Positions 14,686 through 21,585 of a DNA stretch of 64,000 nt are shown here, piece after piece. The position numbers and the translations under genes are program-made. The notes beneath the pieces were generated by a model, which searched no databases, had not been told where the DNA came from, and saw only the letters and a list, made by a program, of their open reading frames with translations. Within the stretch, counting starts at the first letter, position 1, and each line of letters starts with the position of its first letter. This stretch comes from Nocardia brasiliensis IFM 10847 (lineage in GTDB: Bacteria; Actinomycetota; Actinomycetes; Mycobacteriales; Mycobacteriaceae), in contig NZ_BAUA01000114.1 in assembly GCF_000710915.1 (NCBI RefSeq), forward strand, positions 37,279 to 101,278, read 5' to 3'.

Positions 14686-15575
14686 GCGGGCACCGCCGAT
14701 CCGATACCGGTGACGGTGCAGATGGCCTGTTCGACCTCGGGCCAGACGTGCCGCGTATAGCCGCCCCGGATATCCCGGATCACCGCCAGGGGTAGACCGG
14801 CAGCATCCGCGATGTCCTGGCGGCGCGCGCGCAACGCGCACAACCGTTCGATGTGCTCCCGTGATGCATCGGCAGGCACCATGCCCCGGGTGCACGGCTG
14901 GCATCGATCCCGCCCGGGGCGCTCGGTGAACTCGTGCCCGCATTGCGGGCACTCCAGCCGCTTCTTCGGAGCCTCTTCGACTTGCGGCCCGGAATACTTC
15001 TCCCACAATGCTTTCCGCTCGGCGCTACGGTCGAGGTGATGACCCGCCCACACGCCATGCGTCAAGCCGTGCCGGGCAGCCTCGGCGCCGCACGCCTCGA
15101 GAACGGGGCAGTCCCGGCAGATGTCGCGCGCTGCGTCGGCCGCACGGGGACTCGTACCGACGGGAAACCAGGTTTCCGGATCGAACGCAGGGTCCGCGCA
15201 ATCAGCACCCATGCGCCAACTGAGGGGATCTGGCCCCTCGCCTCCGGCACCCGCCGTTACCTCAGCGGGTGCCGTTCTCGCCGGGCTCGCCGGTGCAGCG
15301 GACACTGCATCGGGGTTGTTGCGCTGCCGTTTGCATGCCGCGCTACAGCATCCGGCCATTCCCGTTTTCGCCGAGAGCGCGGTCAGCGGCAGCGGCCCAC
15401 CGCACACGAAACAGCCGAAGCGTTTCGACGCGCTCTCGCCGAGGCCGAGCATCGCGAGTAGCCGGGACTCGTCGTCGGGATCTGTTGCGCGGCGCGCGAT
15501 CTCGCGGCGCGCACGGGCCTCTGTCTCCGGGTCGATCTCGTCGACCTTCTCGACGGTGTTGTTCTGGAGGACCAT
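14682..15575 (-). CDS. WhiB-like domain fused to zinc fingers and a C-terminal HTH
   Basis: 297 residues, two to three times the length of a WhiB protein. Residues 55-81 hold C55, C58, C76, C77 and C81 (zinc-finger-like). Residues 125-180 are a WhiB domain with the four iron-sulfur Cys (126, 153, 156, 162) in CADPAFDP and CRDCPVLEAC, and a turn GVWAGHH in place of the usual G(V/I)WGG. Residues 209-228 form a second zinc ribbon (CPQC...CQPC). Residues 241-285 look like a helix-turn-helix. WhiB proteins bind [4Fe-4S] and sigma factor; this fusion probably controls phage or host transcription. Confidence 0.7.
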   Translation of the reverse strand: MVLQNNTVEKVDEIDPETEARARREIARRATDPDDESRLLAMLGLGESASKRFGCFVCGGPLPLTALSAKTGMAGCCSAACKRQRNNPDAVSAAPASPARTAPAEVTAGAGGEGPDPLSWRMGADCADPAFDPETWFPVGTSPRAADAARDICRDCPVLEACGAEAARHGLTHGVWAGHHLDRSAERKALWEKYSGPQVEEAPKKRLECPQCGHEFTERPGRDRCQPCTRGMVPADASREHIERLCALRARRQDIADAAGLPLAVIRDIRGGYTRHVWPEVEQAICTVTGIGSAVPA

Positions 15576-15889
15576 CAGCCCACCCCCACCGCGTCGGCGA
15601 GCTCGACCGGGCCGACGGTCTCGGTTTCGACGACGATCGTTGTCGAGGTGAACGTCACGATCCGAGCTGCCTCGAATGCCCTTGCTACCCCGAGGTTTTC
15701 GGCATCGCCACGCAGGTTCCGCAAGGTCGCCTCGGCCGCATAGAGCGCCGACCACGCCAGGCACACACCCTCGCTCGTCACCAGTACGCGCGTGCCCGCT
15801 CCCGGCCAGCCGGGGTCATCGTTGTGCAATCGCCCGTCGGGCAGCCGGATCGCATACCACTGCTCGGTCTCGGTCAGGGCGTCGCTCAT
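15575..15889 (-). CDS. prophage protein, unknown function
   Basis: 104 residues. N-terminal beta hairpin with WYAIRLPDGRLHND, a helix around CLAWSALYAAEATLRNL, and a C-terminal strand IVTFTSTTIVVET. Coupled to the WhiB fusion by TGATG. No family is recognised. Confidence 0.55.
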   Translation of the reverse strand: MSDALTETEQWYAIRLPDGRLHNDDPGWPGAGTRVLVTSEGVCLAWSALYAAEATLRNLRGDAENLGVARAFEAARIVTFTSTTIVVETETVGPVELADAVGVG

Positions 15890-16278
15890 CGCTGAGCCCC
15901 TTCGTCAGCGGCGGCGCGCGCCGCCCTGTATTCCGCGGCCGCAGCTTTGACCTCGGCGACGCTCGCCTCGTACGCATCTCGGTCGGCGACGCACCACACC
16001 ACGACTTCCGTGATGTTCCGTGCCGAGCACTCGCCGGAATACTCGACAAGCCCGGGGCTGACCGGGTCGGACACCCGAGTCAGGTTGAGTTCTGCCGCCC
16101 ACGCCGCGACCGCATCGGGGTCGCCGTCCTCGGCGAGGCCGTGCAGGCTCCAATCCCGGTAATCCTTGGCGTACTGCGTCCACCACAACGGAGGCAGTGA
16201 GGGCGCAAGCCCGTTCATGTAGCTCGAGATGGCCCTCGACACAGCCCTGTCGAGATCGCGGTGCTTGATCTCGATCAT
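15886..16278 (-). CDS. prophage protein, unknown function
   Basis: 130 residues. An N-terminal helix (HRDLDRAVSRAISSYMNGLA), a Trp-rich centre and a long Ala-rich C-terminal helix (EVKAAAAEYRAARAAA), probably coiled coil. Overlaps both neighbours by 4 bases. Confidence 0.55.
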   Translation of the reverse strand: MIEIKHRDLDRAVSRAISSYMNGLAPSLPPLWWTQYAKDYRDWSLHGLAEDGDPDAVAAWAAELNLTRVSDPVSPGLVEYSGECSARNITEVVVWCVADRDAYEASVAEVKAAAAEYRAARAAADEGAQR

Positions 16279-16646
16279 CGGTCGGCCCCGTCCAGCGCGG
16301 CGGCCACGGGCAGCGGGCACGTCGGTGCCGGGCCGTCGGCGGCGACGGGCGCGAACGCGGCGAGGATCTCCTCGACCTGGTCGGCGAACTCGGCCTGGTT
16401 CGCCCAGCGCAGCATGCGGGCCAGCACCTCGAGGCGGCCCGCCAGATCGGCCGGCGGGGCAATCGCACCACGCGAGGCGAGGCTCACGCCGAGCGAGATG
16501 TACAGCGCCCGCGCGTCGGGGGTAGTCAGGTACAACTGTGCGGCCGGACTGAGCCGCATCAGGTGCTGGTTGTGGTCGGCATCCCAGACCACGCCGAACA
16601 CGGTGTGCTCGTGCAATTGTGTGGTCTGAGCGAGGAATGAACTCAT
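16275..16646 (-). CDS. prophage protein, unknown function
   Basis: 123 residues with ATG 8 bases after GGAG. Beta-rich first half (HTVFGVVWDADHNQHLM), helical second half (LAGRLEVLARMLRWANQAE). No family is recognised. It is the first gene after the hairpin at 16676-16706. Confidence 0.55.
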   Translation of the reverse strand: MSSFLAQTTQLHEHTVFGVVWDADHNQHLMRLSPAAQLYLTTPDARALYISLGVSLASRGAIAPPADLAGRLEVLARMLRWANQAEFADQVEEILAAFAPVAADGPAPTCPLPVAAALDGADR

Positions 16647-16675
16647 CGGATATGCTCCTGTGCTGTGTTGTAGAG

Positions 16676-16706
16676 CGCACCGCCGAGTTAGGCCCTCGGC
16701 GGTGCG
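16676..16706. terminator. 12-bp perfect hairpin in a 68-base gap
   Basis: CGCACCGCCGAG and CTCGGCGGTGCG flank a 7-base loop. There is no T run on the minus strand, so it may be a weak terminator, an attenuator or an RNA-processing site between the membrane peptides and the recombination genes. Confidence 0.5.
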
Positions 16707-16714
16707 TGTTGGGT

Positions 16715-16906
16715 TCAAGGGGTGTTGGACGCGACGCCCGGCGCGAGGTCGGACTCACCCGTGCCGGGCGTCGTGGTCTCCTGGTCACTGCCAGGGGACG
16801 AATAGGGGGCGGGCCGCAGTCGCCCGCTCATGAACATCACGCCGAGGACGAACCCGGCGGCGGTCCACGAGCCGAACGCGACGATCAGGAACAGCCAGCC
16901 GCTCAT
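16715..16906 (-). CDS. 63-residue single-pass membrane protein
   Basis: MSGWLFLIVAFGSWTAAGFV begins a membrane helix of about 24 residues, followed by a Ser/Thr/Pro-rich soluble tail. It is the last of three consecutive tiny membrane genes coupled by 4-base overlaps, just left of the immunity region. Confidence 0.55.
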   Translation of the reverse strand: MSGWLFLIVAFGSWTAAGFVLGVMFMSGRLRPAPYSSPGSDQETTTPGTGESDLAPGVASNTP

Positions 16907-17037
16907 ATCGCGGCCCCGCTGATCAAGGTCATCAGCACGATCCACGCGGCGATGCCGAGCATGATCAGCACCACGACGAGCAGGTCGTGCACGAGTCCGC
17001 TGTGCGGCCGATGCCAATGCAGCCCAGGGGTTTTCAC
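16903..17037 (-). CDS. 44-residue membrane peptide
   Basis: Starts at a GTG in GTGA overlap. A His-rich N-terminus (GLHWHRPHSG) is followed by one membrane helix (LLVVVLIMLGIAAWIVLMTL). No family is recognised. Confidence 0.5.
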   Translation of the reverse strand: MKTPGLHWHRPHSGLVHDLLVVVLIMLGIAAWIVLMTLISGAAI

Positions 17038-17120
17038 GGTCGGCCTCCGTCGGCGAGAAGGGCGGCGAGCCCACCGGCACCGAGCATGCCGAGGATGATC
17101 AGGGCGGCGAGCGCGATCAT
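17034..17120 (-). CDS. 28-residue membrane peptide
   Basis: MIALAALIILGMLGAGGLAA and LLADGGRP: almost entirely one hydrophobic helix with Gly-Gly. A GAGAGGTCGGG stretch precedes the ATG, which overlaps the previous stop (ATGA). Confidence 0.45.
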   Translation of the reverse strand: MIALAALIILGMLGAGGLAALLADGGRP

Positions 17121-17347
17121 GACCGTCCCGACCTCTCGGCCCAGCGGCGGGCACTGCGGTCGTTCATCCGCCCGTCGCGCAACGCCGATGGCGCGCGGCC
17201 CGCGAGCACGTCGTCGAAATGCCTCGGCGACTCGAACCCGAATGCGCGGGCGAACATTTCGATGTCGTAGTCCGACACCGGGCGATGGCTCTCGTACTGG
17301 CTCACGTGCTGGTTCTCACGCCTCTTGGCGCGGCCACCGGCGCTCAC
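17117..17347 (-). CDS. small helix-turn-helix-like prophage protein
   Basis: 76 residues from a GTG in GTGA overlap. Residues 9-40 (RRENQHVSQYESHRPVSDYD then MFARAFG) have the second-helix pattern of Cro/CI-type domains (V-S-x-Y-E and a following helix). It may be a shortened or diverged XRE domain. It belongs to the first genes of the leftward transcript. Confidence 0.5.
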   Translation of the reverse strand: MSAGGRAKRRENQHVSQYESHRPVSDYDIEMFARAFGFESPRHFDDVLAGRAPSALRDGRMNDRSARRWAERSGRS

Positions 17348-17493
17348 GCCGCACCCCGAACAACGGCCGCTTCACGGCGCGCCTGCTCGCGGTCGGCGCG
17401 GCCGTAGCCGCGTATCAAGAGCACGACCTCGTCCATGTCGTCGGGCCCGAAGCGGTCGAGCTGCTGCTTCAGCCAATCCGAATCGATCGTCAT
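17344..17493 (-). CDS. 49-residue prophage protein
   Basis: MTIDSDWLKQQLDRFGPDDM followed by a helix with EVVLLIRGYGRADREQARRE. Overlaps the XRE gene stop (ATGA) and the next GTG (GTGA). Second gene of the leftward operon; no family recognised. Confidence 0.5.
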   Translation of the reverse strand: MTIDSDWLKQQLDRFGPDDMDEVVLLIRGYGRADREQARREAAVVRGAA

Positions 17494-17729
17494 GACGCTG
17501 CTCGAACTTGCTTGGGGGGCATGAACTCATCGGGAGTGACGCCGAGTACGTCCGCGATCTTCTCGATGTCGGTCAGCGACAGGGGGTATAGGGCGCGCAG
17601 TTTCCGGCTCAGCGTCGCGTCGGGTATCCCGGTCTCGATGCTGACCTGTAGTCCGGTCTTGCCTGCATCGTCAATGGCGGTGCGGACCCGTGCCGTGACC
17701 TCTTCCGCCCAAGTCTGCGGTGTCTTCAT
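17490..17729 (-). CDS. Cro/XRE-type DNA-binding protein, first gene of the leftward operon
   Basis: 79 residues. Residues 15-70 form an XRE domain: AGKTGLQVSIETGIPDATLS, then the last helices LTDIEKIADVLGVTPDEFM. The start codon lies inside a perfect 37-bp palindrome, with no good Shine-Dalgarno sequence, so the messenger may be leaderless or start within the palindrome. Its position opposite the plus-strand XRE gene is that of a Cro-like switch protein (inference). Confidence 0.75.
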   Translation of the reverse strand: MKTPQTWAEEVTARVRTAIDDAGKTGLQVSIETGIPDATLSRKLRALYPLSLTDIEKIADVLGVTPDEFMPPKQVRAAS

Positions 17730-17757
17730 ATGGCGACTCTATCGCCATATGAAGACA
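17721..17757. promoter_or_regulatory. perfect 37-bp palindrome over the cro-like start (operator)
   Basis: Arms of 16 bases, TGTCTTCATATGGCGA and TCGCCATATGAAGACA, are exact complements around the 5-base spacer CTCTA. The left arm contains the ATG of the XRE gene on the minus strand. It is a strong candidate operator for one or both XRE proteins and would also form an RNA hairpin hiding the start codon. Confidence 0.7.
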
Positions 17758-17808
17758 TCAGCAACCGTTCAGCGGTCACGAGGACATCTCGTTCGAACTA
17801 GTGTCCTG

Positions 17809-17838
17809 TTGCTGGCGTCTCCAAATGAAACCTAAACT
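17809..17838 (+). promoter_or_regulatory. promoter for the plus-strand repressor
   Basis: TTGCTG (17809-17814) and TAAACT (17833-17838) are separated by 18 bp. The ATG at 17847 is 8 bases after the -10 element, so transcription would start at or next to it, giving a leaderless message. Confidence 0.5.
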
Positions 17839-17846
17839 GACGGGTT

Positions 17847-18224
17847 ATGGCGACGAATGCACGCGAGACGGGGTGGCTCACCGAAGCCGTCGCGGCAGAG
17901 ATCCGAGCGCTGCTCGGGTATCGGAAGATGAAACAAATCGATCTGAGCCGTGCTACCGGCATCCACAAGGCCACCCTGTCGGCGATGTTGCGCGCCCGGG
18001 CGGCGATCGATATCGAGCAGCTCGCCGCCATGGCCGACGCGCTCGACGTCGACCCTGGCGAGATCATGCGAAAGGCGAGGGCTCACCAACCGCCGGCGAA
18101 CGAACAGCCCGCCGGGACGGAATCCGTCGCCTCTCTGGCGAAGGCCGGGGGCGACAAGTGGCAGGCCGGACCGCCCGACGAGGAAGATCTGCGAATCTCG
18201 GAGGCCGATGACGACGCCTCGTAG
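17847..18224 (+). CDS. XRE-family protein, probable immunity repressor
   Basis: 125 residues. Residues 12-75 form the DNA-binding domain (IRALLGYRKMKQIDLSRATG, KATLSAMLRAR, then LAAMADALDVDPGEIM). The C-terminal 50 residues are acidic and probably flexible. It lacks a recognisable LexA-like cleavage domain. It is the only rightward gene in the prophage arm and faces the cro-like gene across a 90-base region with the palindrome, so it is the likely lysogeny repressor. Its last 142 bases overlap an opposing reading frame. Confidence 0.7.
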   Translation: MATNARETGWLTEAVAAEIRALLGYRKMKQIDLSRATGIHKATLSAMLRARAAIDIEQLAAMADALDVDPGEIMRKARAHQPPANEQPAGTESVASLAKAGGDKWQAGPPDEEDLRISEADDDAS

Positions 18225-18511
18225 GGCACGTGTATTCGCTGGACGTATCGCCCTCGAGCGTTTCGCCGCCACTGCGGCCCACGCCTATCGACCCACGCCC
18301 ACCCTGCTGCCTCGCGCAATAGATCCATTTCCGCATCGCTCAGGCCACACCGCGGGGTCACATAGGGGCGGTCCCCGACGAGGGCTATCACCCCGATCGT
18401 CGCGCGGCCGTCGCGAACCGACACCCTCCCTCTCGGAGTCTTGAAAACGACCCCTATCGCGCTCAGGCTGAAATCGATTGCCGAACCGCTGGTATACGCA
18501 TGTTCATCCAT
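18083..18511 (-). CDS. prophage protein, unknown function, overlapping the repressor 3' end
   Basis: 142 residues if read to its stop. The ATG is 7 bases after GGGAGAG. Residues 1-95 look like a real protein (IDFSLSAIGVVFKTPRGRVS, ATIGVIALVGDRPYV, LSDAEMDLLREAAGWAW). The last third is antisense to the repressor gene and low in complexity. It lies between repressor and integrase, where phages carry lysogeny or accessory genes. The extent of the overlap lowers confidence in the C-terminus. Confidence 0.45.
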   Translation of the reverse strand: MDEHAYTSGSAIDFSLSAIGVVFKTPRGRVSVRDGRATIGVIALVGDRPYVTPRCGLSDAEMDLLREAAGWAWVDRRGPQWRRNARGRYVQRIHVPYEASSSASEIRRSSSSGGPACHLSPPAFAREATDSVPAGCSFAGGW

Positions 18512-19045
18512 TCGGGTGCTCTCCCATTCGCCGCGCCCGCTTGCGGCAAAGCCCCGACTAGCCCCGCTCGTGCTCGGTGTTCCTTCAGCTTCTGAGCTCC
18601 CGCGTCCACGTGGCAATCCGGCATTCGGAAAGCTCCCACACGTAACCGACCAGGTGTCGCCGCGTGGACGCGGGGGCGCGTGCCTCACTTCTGGACACGC
18701 TCTGAGCCCGCGCACGGCCACAGCGTGACCGTGTCGTGACCCTTCAGTTATCAACCGGCCCTTGGTAGTTCACGTATCAACTGACCGGTTCATGCGATAG
18801 TAATCCTCAAGGTCCGATGGTCCAAGGAGTTCGGAGGGATCGCCTCCGAAATATTCCAACAGCAACCGCTCAGACCGTTCGGCAAATCACTGGCAAGCCA
18901 ACGGCGTTCGGCGCACATGCGCCACCATAGAGCGCGAAACCATTGCTAAACAGGACATTCGGTACCCGCTGCTGATTGATAGCGAGAATGCCTGTGTCCA
19001 GCATTCGAACGACACGCCGTGATCGCCAGCAAACCCCACGGCATC
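18512..19045. other. integrase-proximal non-coding region with repeats
   Basis: Holds CCCGCGTCCACG (18599-18610) and its complement (18663-18674), two copies of a TATCAAC...CCGG element (18749-18759 and 18775-18789), a hairpin TTCGGAGG/CCTCCGAA (18830-18850) and a relatively AT-rich stretch from 18,720 on. No promoter or excision-factor gene can be named. A short protein remnant is listed separately. Confidence 0.4.
18770..18865 (-). pseudogene. possible short gene or 3' remnant
   Basis: The minus frame LLLEYFGGDPSELLGPSDLE followed by DYYRMNRSVDT reads like the C-terminus of a protein. It has no ATG and an in-frame stop lies 30 bases upstream; TTG at 18865 is the only start. Either a 31-residue peptide or the end of a decayed gene such as a former excision factor. 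Not recognised. Confidence 0.25.
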
Positions 19046-20548
19046 TCACACAGAACCAACCGCACGGTTCTGTTGCGGGGCAAGGGATCTCGCGGGATAG
19101 ACCTGCACCCCCACCTCGCTGTACCTTCCCCGGCGCTCGACGGGAACGATCCGAACATCGAATCCGCGGCGGATGATCTCCCGCTTGCGCTGCAAGGTGA
19201 AGCGGTCCGAAGCCCACAGTTCCCGGATATCTTCGCGTGCCGCCTCGATCAAGACGGGGTCGGCCGCCTGCGTCATCGCGTCGACGCGAGCGTTCGCCGC
19301 TCGGATGTCCGCCTCCAACTCCTCGACGTAGACGGCGACCGATTCAGCCGACATCCGCGTCCGGGCCGCATTTTTCACGTACGCGTTGATCTCCTCGCGC
19401 AGGTTCTTGATCGCGGACAACTCGGACTCGATCGACTCCGTCTCCGACTCGTCTTGCGCGAGCAGCTTCGTCCGAGTCGACGGCCGCTCGAGCAGCGACA
19501 GCAACACCTCTTCCACGTGCGCATCCACCCGGACCATGTTCCGAGCAACGTGGTTGTACTCCGCGCATATGTACCGGTCACCGTGACGCTGTTTGTTCGT
19601 CGGCCCTTTGTGGTCGATCTTTCCTTGCTTCCCCAACTCCAGACACGAATTGCACCGCGCGATGCTGGTGAGCAGATACTTCGGCTCGGTGCCGCGCGTC
19701 TCGACGACCACCTCACTGCACAGGCGCCGCCGCAACAACGGATACAGCTCCCGGTCCAGCACCGCCGGCCACTGCCCCTCGCCCAGTTCCTCGCCGTAGT
19801 GGGCATAGATGCCGAACAGCGTGGGGTTCGTGAGGATGCGCTTCACGTCCGGGCCGCGGAACGCGCCACCACCGCTCGCCCTCCACTGGTCTTCGAACAG
19901 CCTGCCCACCGCACGCGGTGTCTTGTTCTCGTCGAGGATCAGCCGCGCGGCCTCGTTGAGAATGCGCGCCTGCACCGGATCGATCTCGCGCCGTACCGGT
20001 TTGCCGGTTCGGTCGTCGCGCACGATGCGCAATCCGGGCGACTTCTTGCCGTGCGGCAAACGCGCATCCTGGTTGGCGGACAATGCGCGGATGACGCGCT
20101 TGCGGGTCTTGCCCGCCTGCTTCGCCCCGTCGAGGATGTCTTGCCACACCCGCGCACGATCGTCGTCGTCGTTCATGTCGTAGAGACGGCCGTCGTAGTA
20201 CAACGGCACGTCACGCTCGGCGAGCACGTCGCAGAACGGTCCGAACTCGACCGGGTCGCGGGTGATGCGCGACGGCTCCCACACCACCAGAACCTGCCCT
20301 GGCTTCAGCACAGTGGGCAGCCGCTGGAAGTCCGGCCGCTCACGCTTCGAGTGCCTCGACGCGCCGCGGTCGTTGTCCTCAAGGACGTGCAGAACCTGCC
20401 ATTCCTCGTACTTGCAGTCCTCGGTGCAGCCGTTGATCTGTTCTCGGCACGACCGCCCGCCCGCGTCGTCCTTCGATACGCGGGCGTAAATCACGGCTCC
20501 GGTGATGATGCGGGCTTTCGCGGCGGCCGACCGGCGTGCAAGGGTCAT
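19046..20548 (-). CDS. large serine integrase
   Basis: 500 residues. Resolvase domain at residues 15-160 with the nucleophile Ser25 in AVIYARVSKDD, then VLEDNDRGASRHSKRERPDF and VVWEPSRITRD. A recombinase domain follows (VRREIDPVQARILNEAARLI, then AFRGPDVKRILTNPTLFGIY), then a zinc ribbon (CNSC...YICAEYNH) and a coiled coil around 385-430 (ESIESELSAIKNLREEINAY). This is the phiC31/Bxb1 class, which joins attP to attB and needs a separate directionality factor for excision. The gene ends 30 bases before the gad junction. Confidence 0.93.
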   Translation of the reverse strand: MTLARRSAAAKARIITGAVIYARVSKDDAGGRSCREQINGCTEDCKYEEWQVLHVLEDNDRGASRHSKRERPDFQRLPTVLKPGQVLVVWEPSRITRDPVEFGPFCDVLAERDVPLYYDGRLYDMNDDDDRARVWQDILDGAKQAGKTRKRVIRALSANQDARLPHGKKSPGLRIVRDDRTGKPVRREIDPVQARILNEAARLILDENKTPRAVGRLFEDQWRASGGGAFRGPDVKRILTNPTLFGIYAHYGEELGEGQWPAVLDRELYPLLRRRLCSEVVVETRGTEPKYLLTSIARCNSCLELGKQGKIDHKGPTNKQRHGDRYICAEYNHVARNMVRVDAHVEEVLLSLLERPSTRTKLLAQDESETESIESELSAIKNLREEINAYVKNAARTRMSAESVAVYVEELEADIRAANARVDAMTQAADPVLIEAAREDIRELWASDRFTLQRKREIIRRGFDVRIVPVERRGRYSEVGVQVYPARSLAPQQNRAVGSV

Positions 20549-20559
20549 GCAGGAAGTTT

Positions 20560-20590
20560 AACCCCCCGGCTAAATAAATGTTGGCTGGGA
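20560..20590. other. prophage/chromosome attachment junction (attR-type)
   Basis: To the left lies the integrase start and AT-rich DNA (CCGGCTAAATAAATG); to the right the gad frame begins with GTT GGC TGG GAG. In that frame a TAA at about 20,571 ends similarity, so the crossover lies in or next to TGTTGGCTGGGAG. The other junction is outside the window, so the core bases cannot be fixed. Confidence 0.7.
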
Positions 20591-21530
20591 GAAATTCGCG
20601 CGGTACTTCGACGTCGAGATCCGACAGGTCCCGCTCAGCGGTGACCGGCTGACGTTGCATCCGGACGAGGTCGCCGCGCACTGTGACGAGCGCACCATCA
20701 TGGTGGTGCCGACCTTCGGGCAGACCTTCACCGGCCTGTACGAGGACGTCGCCGGGATCAGCCGCGCGCTGGACCGGGTGCAGGAGGTGAGCGGCCTGGA
20801 CATCCCGATCCACGTGGACGCCGCGAGCGGCGGGTTCCTGGCCCCGTTCACCGCGCCCGACCTGGTCTGGGATTTCCGGCTGCCGCGGGTGAAATCGATC
20901 AACGCCTCCGGGCACAAGACCGGATTGGCCCCGTTGGGCGCGGGTTGGGCGATCTGGCGCGAGGCCGCCGATCTGCCCGCCGAGCTCATCTTCGATGTGG
21001 ATTATCTGGGCGGCAGCGTCGGCACTTTCAATCTCAATTTCTCCAGGCCTGGCGGACAGGCGATCACCCAGTACTACGAATTCATCCGGCTCGGCCGCAC
21101 CGGCTACACACGGGTGCAGTCCGCCGGCTATCACGCGGCCCGGAAACTGGCCGCAGGCCTGCGCGAGTTCGGCATGTTCGAGCCGATCCACGACGGCGAC
21201 CCGCGGCACGGGATCACCGCGGTGTCGTGGCGGCTGACCGGCGACCCGGGCTTCAACCTCTACGACCTGTCGGATCGGCTGCGCAGTCGCGGCTGGTTGA
21301 TCGCCGCCTACCCGTTGCCCGCGCATCGGGAGAACGAGATCATCATGCGGGCGGTGATCCGGCACGGCTTCACCGTCGACATGGCCGAACTACTGCTCGC
21401 CGACTTCGACCGCTGCGTGAAACAGCTTGCCCGGCATCCGTTCTCGACCTCACTCACCCGCCGGGAAGCCGGCGGGTTCACCCACAGTGCCACGGCGCAG
21501 GTGCCGGACCCGAAACCGAACACGCACTGA
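20577..21530 (+). pseudogene. gadB: glutamate decarboxylase, 3' part, interrupted by the prophage
   Basis: Reading starts at VGWEKFARYFDVEIRQVPLS and runs 317 codons to the normal C-terminus. It matches GadB from about its residue 190 onward. The PLP-binding Lys lies in NASGHKTGLAPLGAG, with HVDAASGGFLAPF and FRLPRVKSI upstream. The N-terminal part, needed for the fold and N-terminal arm, must lie beyond the far end of the prophage. The lysogen should therefore lack this enzyme, which makes GABA from glutamate and aids acid resistance, unless the phage excises. A TTG at 20655 could start a fragment, but this would not be a functional enzyme. Confidence 0.9.
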
Positions 21531-21585
21531 GCCTTTCGCGCGTCGCCGCCCGCTTTACGCCATGACGGACGGCGACGCCGGTGCG

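Noticed and set aside
18870..19217. Minus-strand frame overlapping the integrase C-terminus
   Set aside because: Mostly out of phase with the integrase, no start signal and no recognisable protein features.
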